64,000 nucleotides of DNA from Allacma fusca (lineage: Eukaryota; Arthropoda; Collembola; Symphypleona; Sminthuridae), in NCBI GenBank assembly GCA_947179485.1, contig OX359249.1, positions 53,827,402 through 53,891,401 on the forward strand, in the 5' to 3' direction. The position numbers were made by a program, and so were the translations under genes. Below are positions 51,905 to 61,983 of the stretch, piece by piece. How positions within the stretch are numbered: position 1 is the first letter of the stretch; every line of letters starts with the position of its first letter. The notes below the pieces were generated by a model. It was not told the DNA's origin and did no database searches. It saw only the letters and a program-made list of their open reading frames with translations.

Positions 51905-51912
51905 CTTGCTTT

Positions 51913-52778
51913 AGACGATTTTATTTACTGATGTTCAAATTGCATACTGCGCACTGTTGTTGCGTTTCTGAGTGTGTATGTGCACTGATCTATTACCAAA
52001 TCTATATTTGCATTTAATGCTTGTTTTTATTTAAAGTAAGATGGTTGTGTCACAGGTGACAGTCACAGGTGTAGATACAATGTAAGTGGCAAATGCGATA
52101 GTTTCGAATATGTAACTTTTTCTGGGTTAGTAGACAAAGCTTCCACACGTAATATTTTCTACCATAAAGCAAACCATATCGGGCTAATTGTATATAAGTA
52201 GCCATTAGGGACAATTATTTTGTTATAATCTCCAAGTTAGATTTGTATCAGCAAGAAATTGACAATTTTTGGGAATTCCTTCATATAGAGCTTATTTCGC
52301 CATATAGTAAATAATTTAATTCTGTCAGCAACAACTAGAGTCAATTATATAATATGAAATGAAACAGGTTTTTCTGTTTTGAAACCTCCAAACATCCGAT
52401 CGTAGGATTGTTGCGATGTCTAATGGATCTTGTCAGGAGTGCGCGGTTGTAACTTAACATTTCTATGATCATTAGCATGTCATGGTCAAATTCCTTCACA
52501 AATAAATTCGATCCATTCTGAGTTTTAACTACTTTTAATAAAGACTTGCTATGGTTTGGTAAGTTCGTAAATGATGCGAAATGAGAAATTAACAGTGACA
52601 ACTTTTGAGGACTGAAACCATTCGGACGCTAGTAAAGTAATTAAAATCTATTCATGTTTTTGTGGGACAATATTAAGTTCAATAAAAACAAGCAGTCGTT
52701 ATCGAATCCAATTAACAATAATAAAATTCTTCCTCACAACCAGCCTTTGTTCATTTGACAGCAGATATTCCAAAAAAG
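51913..52778. other. Region upstream of the FAS start codon
   Basis: This is the presumed 5' flank of the FAS gene and holds no other recognisable gene. Two CACAGGTG words lie at 52051-52071. A pyrimidine-rich stretch ending TTTGACAG at 52761 could be a splice acceptor, so the ATG may lie in a second exon after a 5' non-coding exon. The transcription start cannot be placed. Confidence 0.4.
52051..52071. promoter_or_regulatory. Paired CACAGGTG (E-box-like) words upstream of FAS
   Basis: CACAGGTG occurs twice within 21 bp, centred about 715 bp upstream of the FAS start codon. CAGGTG is an E-box (CANNTG), and FAS promoters in animals are known to use E-box and sterol-response elements bound by SREBP/USF-type factors. 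Chance occurrence is possible, and no promoter has been located here. Confidence 0.15.
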
Positions 52779-53052
52779 ATGCCAGCGAAATTCCCAGAAT
52801 TTGTCATCCCCTCACCTTGTGAAGATTCGGACAAATTTTCCACACGACTAGGCTCCATGAATGGAAATTCTCGAAATGTGAACACCATTACCTACCAAAA
52901 TTTGAGCAATGAAGCTGAATCTACAATGAGCAACAATCGAGCTGTCTGCAGTGATGAAATTGCGATTTCTGGCATTTCTGCAAGACTGCCAGAATCCGAC
53001 AATCTTCAGGAATTCCAAGACAACCTATTCCAGGGTGTCGACATGATTACTG
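52779..53052 (+). CDS. FASN: FAS exon 1: N-terminal extension and start of KS
   Basis: This exon encodes a polar, Ser/Asn-rich extension of about 65 residues and then [20 protein letters not shown], the conserved beginning of the KS domain. It ends after the first base of an aspartate codon (phase 1), with donor GTACAT at 53053. Intron 1 is 154 bp. An in-frame TTG lies 24 bp upstream, but ATG at 52779 is the only reasonable start. Confidence 0.88.
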
Positions 53053-56000
53053 GTACATGGCTCTTTTTATTATACGTTTATCATTGAAGTATAAGCGTAC
53101 ACCTTGTCATTAATCAGAGATAGATTTGGAATTGCACCCCCGTTGCCAGCTTGAGGTAGCTCGTGCAAAAAGCATAATTTACGTTTTGTTAAACTATATT
53201 TTTTAGATGACGGACGTCGTTGGAGTCCTGGTTTGCATGGATTGCCCGCTCGTTCTGGAAAATTGAAGGAACTTGACAAATTCGACGCTACGTTTTTTGG
53301 TGTGCACGCAAAGCAGGCTAATTTCATGGATCCTCAGCTTCGTACGTTGATATATAAACATCATCAGTTATGAGTATCATTTTGAATTAAGCTTAAAGTT
53401 ACCTTGGTATATCTGCAGTTTTTAATGCTATTCATATTTTATTTGCAGGAATGCTCTTGGAGTTGACTTACGAAGCTATATTGGACGCAGGTAATTGCAT
53501 ATTGCATTACAGATTTCATGTTTGCAAGAAATGTGAACCACTGTTTACAAAGGGGCAAATCTCACTGCTATTATCTTGTAAACGTATTATTTGAGACCCA
53601 TTATGGACATCCTTACTATATTAACTTCCTCGTTTTCTAAAAATTCTGAGCGAACTTAAAAGACAAGGTGGAACTACATGAGCGTAATTATAATTTCAAC
53701 CTAGACTGCAAGCCAAATCTCTTCTTTTGTGCCGGAGTTGCTTACTGTGCAGGGCAGAGGGTGCCAACCAAAGTATTCAGTTCTTATTAGGCACGTGGAC
53801 GCTACTGTTAGCAAATGACAAACTTTATAAGCATGTATTACCGTGTCGGGTGGATTTAGTTTCATTTTGGTTCGGGATAGTTGTTCTCAAGCACGTCGAA
53901 AATTCTTCTCGTACCTCAACATGGCAAAGTTTGAGTGGTTAGAATTTTTAAACATCAAAGTCAAAGCCCAAAAATTGTTAGCCTCACAATCAGAAAATTG
54001 GGTGCAATCGATATGTTTTGAAAATAATTTTGTTGTAAGTATTTTGTTCCGCTATTGGAGCGGAAATCCGAAATAATTGTACGTGGGCATAGGCATAGCA
54101 TCCCCAGCTAGTGTTTTCATTTTCAATGATTTCCTGTGAACCGTGCTTATGTAAGTACGTATTCCGTAAGTTAAATGCATTGATAATTCAGAAGGACTCA
54201 CACCCCTTCTGCCTCCAATGTTGAACAGCTTCCTATATACATAACGAATAATCCCGATCCCGAAACTCTCCAGTGGCGAGGATTTGATCCTTGTGTTAAT
54301 CTCTGGAGAGCAATATGGTATGCGTGTACTTGGTCTATTAAACTGATGCAGACAGAATTTCAGTGAAGGGTGTAAGCAGAGTAGGAATCTTAAATTTCAT
54401 TCACACTGGCAGCGTCAAATCTTTACCCTAAGTAAGCTGATAAAATAATTATACGGCGATTTTTGGGAAAAGGTTGAATTCTCCCTACCTTCACGGTTCG
54501 ACTTATTATTAGTGGTCGGACTAGTTCAGTTCGGTTCGTAAAATTCAGTTTACTTCGGTTCACAAAGTGAACTGAATCGAAAATCAAAATGTCAGTTCAG
54601 TTAGCTATTCTTTGGTTCAGTTCAGTTCAGTTCTGTCTATGAACTGAAACTGAACTGAATATGTATATACAGAGAGAGATTTTTTAAATAAGGGGTATAC
54701 AGTTCATTGTATCCCACTTTAATCTGATTTTAAATATGTTCAATCTATTACTGTTCGTGCACTGCAAATGCAATCACATTTTACGTAGATATTCCTTAAA
54801 AAGTAACAGTCAGAGATGAGAAGTGCGTCATACAGAACGACAGAAACAGGCTTTATTGTGCATCAAAGATGCTAGCCTATCCTACATGTAGGTCTACTTG
54901 TAGGCCTATTTATAGGGTGCGAGCTATTTTCAGAAAAAATTATAGGCAAAATAGGGTGCACTGATTTTTGCAGACAAAATGCCTATAAAATAGGAAATGT
55001 TCGCCTGCATACACGCGGTCATATAGGCATATATGTAGGCAGCACGAAAACACGCTTGTATGAAGGCAAATATATAGGACATAATTAACTATTGTCACAT
55101 TATGGAAGTCTTATCTCAATGCCAACCAAACCGATTTTTAAACGTTGGAATATCAGGCTACTACAGGGACATCTGAGATTTCCCATTCAAAATAATATCC
55201 ATACATAACTAAGTACATATAATAATAATACTAAGTACATATATGTACATATATTGTATGTGATTGCTCGATGGCTTATATTTACTGTACGTGGAATACG
55301 ACCGATCAATACGAGGCTTTACATAATGCACGAGTAACATTAATTTTGTAGAAGTACTCACAATCAGTTTGTTTAAAAATATGATACATATGATAGTAAA
55401 AAACAATTGCGAGTGTTAACTGAATAATTGTTGCATATGAGGGATAGCCTAAATTTTGTCTAAACTAGTTTTATATGTCGAAAATAAATAAAACAGCAAA
55501 ATGTAATTATGAATTTCAATAAAAATATAATTTAATTCTACAGTATAGGGTCCCATGTAGGAAGGGGCTAACACTTTCCGTTACCCTATAGAGGCAGAAA
55601 TGTAGGCAGCGGCAATGCCTACTTGTAGGCAAGGATATAGGCCCAGCAATTGCACAAATAGGGGAGAAGGAATGCCCCTCCTAAACTAAATGTATAGGTA
55701 GGATGTAGGATAGGCAAAATCAGTTTAGCATCTTTGTTGTGCATGCTTAACAATCAGTTCAAACGATTCAGTTCAGTTCAGTTTTACGCTGGAACCGAAC
55801 CATTCAGTACAGTTTGTGTGTCGAACTGAACCAAAATTTGTATGAACCAAACTGAACTGAAATTTTCAGTTTTGAACTGAACTGGTCCGATCACTACTTA
55901 TTATGGTGATTACTTGCTCTAGTGACGTAACCTGATGAGGACAGATGCATTTAAACCGTTTTGTCAAATTACTTACAGTTCTTTGTCTTCGTAATTTGAT

Positions 56001-58457
56001 TTTATTTGTGTATGCAATTATCCTAAATGCTGATGACTCATGGAAAGTGATCTTTCCAGGTGTGAATCCAACAACTATTCGAGGGTCCCGAACAGGTGTA
56101 TTCATCGGAGCATCAGCAAGTGAATCTGATGAAGCGTGGTCCGAAAATCCTGACGAAGTTATTGGTTATGGCTTAACTGGGTGCTGTCGAGCGATGTTTG
56201 CCAACCGCATATCATTTACATTTGACTTAAAAGGACCAAGTTTTGCCATAGATACGGCATGTTCCTCAAGCTTACTTGCATTAGAACAAGCAGTGGCGGC
56301 TATTAGAATGGGCCATTGTGATGCTGCAATTGTTGGAGGGGTCAATCTGTGTTTGAAACCCACTAGTTCGTTACAATTCCACCGTTTGAGCATGTTATCT
56401 CCTGAAGGGAAGTGCAAAGCCTTTGATGAATCAGGAAACGGTTATGTCAGAAGTGAAGCCGCAGTGGTTATTTACATTCGTAAGAGCGACGTTTGCCGGC
56501 GTACGTATGCCACTATTCTTCATGCGAAAACCAACACTGATGGTTACAAGGAACAAGGAATTACATTCCCGTCGGGTTTCATGCAGAAGACACTTCTAGA
56601 AGAAATTTATTCCGAAGCTGGTATTAGTCCTAGTCAAGTGGACTATGTTGAAGCTCATGGGACTGGAACTAAAGTTGGTGACCCACAAGAACTCAATTCA
56701 ATCGCAGAGGTTTTCTGTAAAGGGCGTGATGCGAATAAGCCTCTGTTGATCGGATCAGTAAAAAGTAACATGGGGCACTCTGAACCTGCGTCAGGTTAGC
56801 TTACTACATGCAAGTACTTATATTGTATATATATACTTTTGCTATCTACTTTCTATATCCTTTCTAGACTGGTCTTGATAATCATGCAATCCTGATTGTG
56901 AGTAAGATAATGACTATACTTTCAGGTCTATGTAGCATCGCCAAAATGGTTCTGGCTATGCAAAAAGGAGTGATTCCCGGCAATCTTCACTTTAATAAAC
57001 CCAATCCAGACATTCCTGCTCTGAATGACGGAAGATTTAAAGTTGTTGCTCAAAATACCCCTTGGCAAGGAGGAATTATAGGTGTTAATTCCTTTGGATT
57101 CGGAGGTGCTAACGTTCACGTGATCCTTAAGTCCAACCCCAAGAAACTTCCTCAGTTCATCTCAAACTCAACACCTGTCCTAGTGCCCTTTTCTGGTCGT
57201 ACACAAGAAGCTGTGGAATTTGGTCTAAAGCAAGTCAGTTCTACAACTAGAGATGATGAATTAATCGCCTTACTTCAAGGAATCGCACGTGAAGACATCA
57301 ACGGGCATGCTTGGAGAGGCTACGCCGTACTTCATGATGACAGATCAGACATTGACGTGCAGCAAAAAACAAAGCAAGAAAAACCTCCAGTTTGGTTCGT
57401 GTTCTCGGGAATGGGGTCTCAATGGAGTGGGATGGGTCGAGATTTGCTCCAGTTCAAAACCTTCGAAACATCAATTAAGAAATCATCGGAGCTTTTATTT
57501 ACCTACGGCGTTGATCTCTACGATATAATTTTGAATGACCAAAGTTTTGACAACGTCCTCACAGCATTCGTTGGTATCGCTGCCATTCAAGTTGGACTAG
57601 TGGACATGTTAGGGTCTCTTGGTATTTCACCTGACGGAATTATTGGACATTCCGTCGGGGAACTGGGCTGTGCTTATGCTGATGGCTGCTTCACGGCTGA
57701 GCAAACAGTTCTTGCAGCTTATGCTCGTGGAAAGGCAATTCTGGAGTCGAAATTACCGTTGGGAGGTATGGCAGCTGTTGGGCTGACATGGGAAGAAGCA
57801 AAAGTTCAGTGCCCAGCAGACATTTACCCAGCTTGTCATAACTCTAAAGATAGTGTCAGCGTGTCGGGACCAGCTGGTTCAATCAAAGCATTTGTTGAAA
57901 TACTCAAGGAGAAAGGAATTTTTGCTAAAGAAGTTAATTCCAGTGGGCAAGCATTCCACAGTGCATACATTGCAGACGTCGGTCCGAAATTGCGCGAGTC
58001 CTTGGAGAAAATTATTAGAGTTCCCAAACAGCGATCGGAACGCTGGATAAGTTCGTCAATCCCAGAATCCGCTTGGAACTCGGCTCTAGCCAAATCGTCC
58101 TCAGCTGCGTACCATGTCAATAACTTGTTATCTCCTGTTTTATTCCAAGAAGCTTTAGCATATATTCCGGAGAATGCTGTTGTCATTGAGATCGCCCCAC
58201 ACGCGCTTCTGCAAGCCATTCTTAAACGCTCGTTATCGTCTTCTTGTGTCAGTATTGGACTATTGAACAGGTCGTCTCCAGACAACTCATCTCATTTTCT
58301 GAATGCTATTGGAAAGACTTACAACGCTGGACTACATCCTGTAGTTAGCAACCTTTACAGAAAGCTGGAGTTTCCTGTTTCAATCAGTACTTCCCTCATT
58401 AGCCCTCTGCTTCAGTGGGATCACAGTATTTCATGGAACGTTGCCAAGTTCGATCAG
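52779..58457 (+). CDS. FASN: Animal type I fatty acid synthase, 5' part (KS and MAT), five exons
   Basis: Cytosolic FAS builds palmitate from acetyl- and malonyl-CoA. Exons 52779-53052, 53207-53341, 53449-53490, 56060-56794 and 56926-58457 join in one frame of 906 codons; every intron is GT-AG. The start is ATG at 52779 (MPAKF, preceded by AAAAAAG), and the N-terminus runs about 65 residues before the KS fold. KS has catalytic Cys218 in DTACSSS, His350 in EAHGTGT and His390 in KSNMGH. MAT has Ser638 in GHSVGE and His740 in AFHS. The frame ends in [15 protein letters not shown], where DH begins in animal FAS. Complete enzymes have about 2,400 residues with DH, ER, KR, ACP and TE; none of these follows before 64,000. 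The exon 5 donor at 58458 (CAG/GTCATT) is my choice; unspliced reading stops at TAA 58479-58481. The active sites look functional; completeness of the gene is unknown. Confidence 0.93.
53207..53341 (+). CDS. FASN: FAS exon 2: KS segment
   Basis: The exon follows acceptor TTTTTTAG and encodes [19 protein letters not shown], then [20 protein letters not shown], signature KS sequence of animal FAS. It ends after the first base of an arginine codon with donor GTACGT. Intron 2 is 107 bp. Confidence 0.93.
53449..53490 (+). CDS. FASN: FAS exon 3: 42-bp microexon of KS
   Basis: This very short exon follows acceptor ATTTGCAG and encodes [13 protein letters not shown], completing the MDPQLR-MLLE junction of KS. 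It ends in phase 1 with donor GTAATT. The following intron 3 (53491-56059, 2,569 bp) contains the nested hAT elements. Confidence 0.9.
54510..55896. mobile_element. hAT-type MITE in FAS intron 3, TAGTGGTCGGAC ends, split by a second MITE
   Basis: The outer element begins TAGTGGTCGGACTAGTTCAG and ends CTGAACTGGTCCGATCACTA. It is flanked by exact CTTATTAT duplications (54502-54509 and 55897-55904), the 8-bp hAT hallmark. Both subterminal parts are dense in TTCAG/CTGAA pentamers. Subtracting the nested element and its duplicated site leaves about 506 bp. The element at 61206-61706 has the same ends and nearly the same length but other pentamers. No coding capacity is seen. It lies between exons 3 and 4 of FAS and does not touch the splice sites. 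Confidence 0.92.
54864..55736. mobile_element. hAT-type MITE, 873 bp, CAAAGATGC ends, nested
   Basis: The element begins CAAAGATGCTAGCCTATCC and ends TTTAGCATCTTTG, flanked by exact TTGTGCAT duplications (54856-54863 and 55737-55744). Subterminal regions are rich in TAGGCCTATTTATAGGGTGC-type words, as in the 765-bp element at 49976-50740, so the two are one family. It sits wholly inside the TAGTGGTC element and is therefore the younger insertion. It contains no transposase-like frame. Confidence 0.92.
56060..56794 (+). CDS. FASN: FAS exon 4: KS catalytic core
   Basis: The exon follows acceptor TCTTTCCAG and carries the KS Cys (codon 56260-56262), first His (56656-56658) and second His (56776-56778). 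It ends in phase 1 inside EPASG with donor GTTAGC. The frame is open for over 100 bp upstream of the acceptor, but that part is intron: the joined reading A-G-V-N-P matches the family exactly. Confidence 0.95.
56926..58457 (+). CDS. FASN: FAS exon 5: end of KS, linker, MAT, start of DH
   Basis: The exon follows acceptor CTTTCAG after a 131-bp intron. It encodes the KS C-terminus with [14 protein letters not shown], the linker, MAT with [17 protein letters not shown] (Ser codon 57651-57653) and AFHS (His codon 57957-57959), then IAPHALLQA and the DH entry WDHSISW. At 1,532 bp it is by far the longest exon. The donor GTCATT at 58458 leaves phase 0, unlike the four phase-1 introns before it, so it is less certain. 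Confidence 0.93.
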
Positions 58458-58481
58458 GTCATTACCACATTTTTTAAATAA

Positions 58482-59159
58482 ATGAAGTAGTTGCTGTCAA
58501 TGTTCAATTTTCAGTGTTGTAGATTCATAAAATACAATTTGTATTAGTACCAGTGGAGCATACCCTTTCTACTAACGGCAGTAATATTATGCTAAAAATA
58601 TTACACGCTTGTTTTCATTAAATTTTATACAATAAAGAGAATTCAGTAGTTTGGTAGTGCCCTTGCAATGTTTGAATGAGTACAGCAGTCTTTTTGCATT
58701 AAAACATTGCAAAGTCACCACCTAGCTCTCAAACTTATCTCTTTTGAAGCAGGGTTGGCCTATTACAAATGACCTACAGTAGTTGCTTGCCCAGTTGAAA
58801 ATGCCCGGAAATTGTCAAAAATATACATTTTGTCCAGTTTTTGCCCACCAAGGAAAATACATCGGATTTTGGGCATTTTTCCTAACATCCTAAAATCCTA
58901 ACCATTAAGGGTGTCCGATTTCAAATTGTTTAAAAAATCATGTATGGTTTATTTTAATTAACACTGAAGAAATCCAAATGCTACTACGCCAAAATAATAA
59001 CCAGATGAATGAAATAAAATGTGATACACCGCAAATTGAATATTGAACAATTCTTGTGTGGTGTAAGAATAACCAATTGGAACAAAATTTTAATTACCAA
59101 AATCTTCATAACAGAAAACCTGCTTTTCAACTTCGAGAACATCAAAAATGTTTGTTCCT
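58482..59159. other. Region after FAS exon 5: possible poly(A) signal, otherwise nothing recognised
   Basis: AATAAA occurs at 58631-58636, about 150 bp after the TAA reached if exon 5 is not spliced out at 58458; another AATAAA overlaps that stop. Either could end a short KS-MAT transcript, but such words are common in AT-rich DNA. A one-sided CAGGGTTGGCC near 58752 resembles a hAT end, with no partner found. Confidence 0.4.
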
Positions 59160-59167
59160 GTCTAAAC

Positions 59168-59965
59168 CAGTGGTGGGCAAGTGGATCGCCTATCCTTCAG
59201 CCTTGCCTATAAAATATTGGAAAAACGTCCCTACCTTCTGGGCTATAGGGATGCCCATTCCCTATAGCCCAAAACTAGGCTGATAGATCGCCTACCTTTT
59301 CCTTCCCTATTTTTCTCCGATCGCCTAGGTAACACCTTGCCTAGTTTTGAAGTGCATTGGATTTGTGCTACTTAAGTTGTTTATTTATCAACGGTAGAAC
59401 TAAATACTTCTATTATTCCTTATTCTGTATTTACCAGGGGTGGATTTACGGGGTGGCCCACCCTGGCCCGGCCAGGGTAAAAAAAAATAGGGCCAGGGTA
59501 AAAAAATTTTGACTAAGGCCCTCAGATTACATACATGCACATGCAAAGGCCCACAAATCTATTTTGGGGGTTAGGGCCAGGGTAAAAATTATTTTATTAA
59601 TCCACCCCTGGTATTTACCAACAACCCCAAAACCAGATTCCAATCAAACGTTTAATGCGGTCCAATCATACGTTTAGTCAGCATATATGCATTGATGCAT
59701 GAATTTGCTCTTACTCATTGCCTTGTAAAATCACCGATAGGTACCCTTCAACATCTTATTCTGACATGATCGGAAACTCTTGATACCCTTCCTTTTCCTT
59801 GCCTATATAATTGGTGTTATATTTGCCTTCCTATACCCTAGCCTAGTACTTATTAAACGCCTACCCTTTTTTGTCAACCTCGCCTACATTTTTTCAGCAT
59901 TTTCCAGCCCGCCTATACTATCGCCTATTTATAGGGCCTATATATAGGCGAGGTGCCCACCACTG
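59168..59965. mobile_element. hAT-type MITE, CAGTGGTGGGCA ends, split by a second MITE
   Basis: The element begins CAGTGGTGGGCAAGTGG and ends AGGTGCCCACCACTG, an inverted repeat of the classic hAT form CAGTGGTG. Its flanks are GTCTAAAC (59160-59167) and GTCTAAGC (59966-59973), an 8-bp duplication with one change. Subterminal words such as CGCCTATTTATAGG link it loosely to the CAAAG-ended family. Removing the nested element leaves about 614 bp. No transposase frame is seen. Confidence 0.88.
59435..59610. mobile_element. hAT-type MITE, 176 bp, CAGGGGTGGATT ends, nested
   Basis: This short element begins CAGGGGTGGATTTACGGGG and ends TTTATTAATCCACCCCTG, with exact GTATTTAC duplications (59427-59434 and 59611-59618). 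Inside, GGCCAGGGTAAAAA is repeated three times. It is locally GC-rich against its surroundings. It lies within the 59168-59965 element and so is younger than it. Confidence 0.92.
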
Positions 59966-60409
59966 GTCTAAGCATTTAAGAAAATTTTAAGAGGCGTTTT
60001 AGGGAGATTTTTTTGGTGATTACTGTAAAAACAGGACGCAAGATTAGTGCAACAGAAGGAAAGTAGGATTTTCTGATCTTGCCATTTTTTCTTCAACGAT
60101 CTAAAGTATTTGCAAAACAATATATTTGAACACTATCTCATAGTACGTCTTAAAATAATTTTAATTTGAAGCTAATCATCATCTTCACTGGCCTATGGCC
60201 TTGCCTTCTGTCATCTTCACTTTGATTTAATTCTTTAATGACTTCGGTTACTTCTTCACTCATGTTGAAAACTTAGTTTCTATTTAAACACACAAAGTTC
60301 ATGATAAATATGTCTAAATTATTACTTGATTCTAATTATCAAATAAAAAACCGTTGAACTTTAACTCTCATAGATAATTACCACACAAGCCTGGTTGACG
60401 GTATGCTAA

Positions 60410-60780
60410 ACACTTCGGTATTCGACCTCCCTGAAGGGATTTTAATTTTTGTAAATCTTCCTTTAAGATCCTTTCCGAATTTTCCTGCTGAATCTTATGT
60501 CACTGCAGGGAGGTCCTCAACGATTTAAAAAATCCCTGTTGGAAAAAATAATATCAGTACACGACGTTAAATTCCTGTAAAATAAGTTCAACCAAATCTA
60601 AAAATTCCTGTTTTCACAAAAAAAGTTCCTAAAACACGCCGACAAAATAGAAAATCCCTGAAAAAATAAGGTCAACGAATTTAAAAATCCCTGTTCTCAA
60701 AACAATCCCTTCCTTTTGAGATTTTCGATGCCAGAAATATTTTTCCCTGTGAAGAATACTCCCGTCTTCCCATCAAAATC
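60410..60780. repeat. Degenerate short tandem repeat with AAAATCCCTGTT words
   Basis: Similar segments of the type GGTCAACGAATTTAAAAATC followed by CCTGTT recur near 60512, 60587 and 60670, about 75-83 bp apart, with considerable divergence. No terminal repeats or target duplications were identified, so the origin is unknown. Confidence 0.4.
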
Positions 60781-60879
60781 TGACCCCTACCACCCTGTTC
60801 GTCGCAACCAAGTGCCCTTTTAAGTATTGCATGCGGAATGGAAGGTTTCATTCACGTGAAGTTTGAATGTCATTCGCGG

Positions 60880-61133
60880 AAATAAATATCTGCAAATTAC
60901 CTGAAATGTCAAGTTCGGGTTCAGGTATTTCATACACTGCGACCCGAACTTGAACCCGATAAAGTGTTCAGGTATTTTATTTTTACCCGAACTTGAAGTT
61001 TCAGGTGCGGATCTTGCAACTACCCGCACTCGGCCCGAGAATCGGGTACTTTATTTTAGCTAACCCGAACCCGACCTGAACCCGACCCGCAGGGTATTTT
61101 TCAGGTGCTACCTGATACTTGCAAGCAGCTCTG
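60880..61133. repeat. CCCGAAC-rich repeat, possibly one end of a hAT element
   Basis: The words ACCCGAAC, GAACCCGA and TTCAGGT recur densely, as in the subterminal regions of the hAT elements nearby, and the block ends GCAAGCAGCTCTG, a plausible hAT right end. No matching left end or 8-bp duplication was found, so this may be a truncated element. Confidence 0.35.
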
Positions 61134-61205
61134 ATTGGAAACGAAAACAGAAGAGGAAAAAAAATTCGGCTATTTTTGGTTACTGAAACTTTGATGTAAT
61201 CTGGT

Positions 61206-61706
61206 TAGTGGTCGGATCGATTCAATTTGATTCGAATTTTTCAATTTGATTCAATTTGAAGCTTGAATTGAATCGAAAAACCGATTTTCGATTCAATTTG
61301 CCCCAAAGCAATTCAATTCGATTCAATTCACCCAGTGAATCGAATTGAATCGTAAATCGAACGATTCAAGTGGGAAAATACAAAATTTGCGTTATGTGAC
61401 TGGAGTGTCGTATACATATTATAAAGGGTATAGTAAAAGCTACGTTAAAATAACAAACGTTGTGGTATACGTAGTATTTGGACTTTGAATATGCGGGAAA
61501 AAAAGTACCCGTGCGCAGCCGAAGCGGTTTTGATGAATTGTTTGAATTGCAATTCACAAAATATGATTCGATTCAGTTCAATACCCAAATCGAATCATTC
61601 GATTTGGCTTTCCTTCAAATCGAATCGAAATACTACTGAATCGAATTGAATCGAATCGAATCGAATCGAAAATTTCCAATTCTGAATTGAATTGGTCCGA
61701 CCACTA
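61206..61706. mobile_element. hAT-type MITE, 501 bp, TAGTGGTCGGA ends, GATTC pentamers
   Basis: The element begins TAGTGGTCGGATCGATTC and ends GAATTGGTCCGACCACTA, flanked by exact AATCTGGT duplications (61198-61205 and 61707-61714). Its subterminal regions are packed with GATTC/GAATC-type pentamers, including GAATCGAATCGAATCGAATC near 61650-61670. It shares termini and length with the 54510-55896 element but not the pentamer. No coding capacity is seen. Confidence 0.93.
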
Positions 61707-61983
61707 AATCTGGTATTCCACCTACCAGCGATCAAATTAAATATTGGTTCAGTGACTTTTTTGAGTGCATTGAGCAAGCAAACGTATTTGAAATTAGTTT
61801 TAAAAGTGATTAAAATCTGGTCGATGTGTGTTATAATACTTGTATTCAGCTTATTGTTAGTAAGAATATTACATTTCATAATGGCCTGCTGTAGCGAAGC
61901 TTAGGAGGTATTTGAAGTCACGTTTAATTATTTGCAGTTTCTCAGCTATTATAATCATATTCTCTGAAATACGAAATAGATTG

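Noticed and set aside
55945-56059. Upstream extension of the open frame into FAS exon 4 as a separate gene start
   Set aside because: It is intron read-through: the acceptor at 56059 joins precisely to exon 3 and restores the family sequence.
57836-58285. Minus-strand frame of 149 codons opposite FAS exon 5
   Set aside because: It is an antisense shadow of the MAT-coding exon.
58752-58900. One-sided CAGGGTTGGCC resembling a hAT end
   Set aside because: No matching right end or 8-bp duplication was found.
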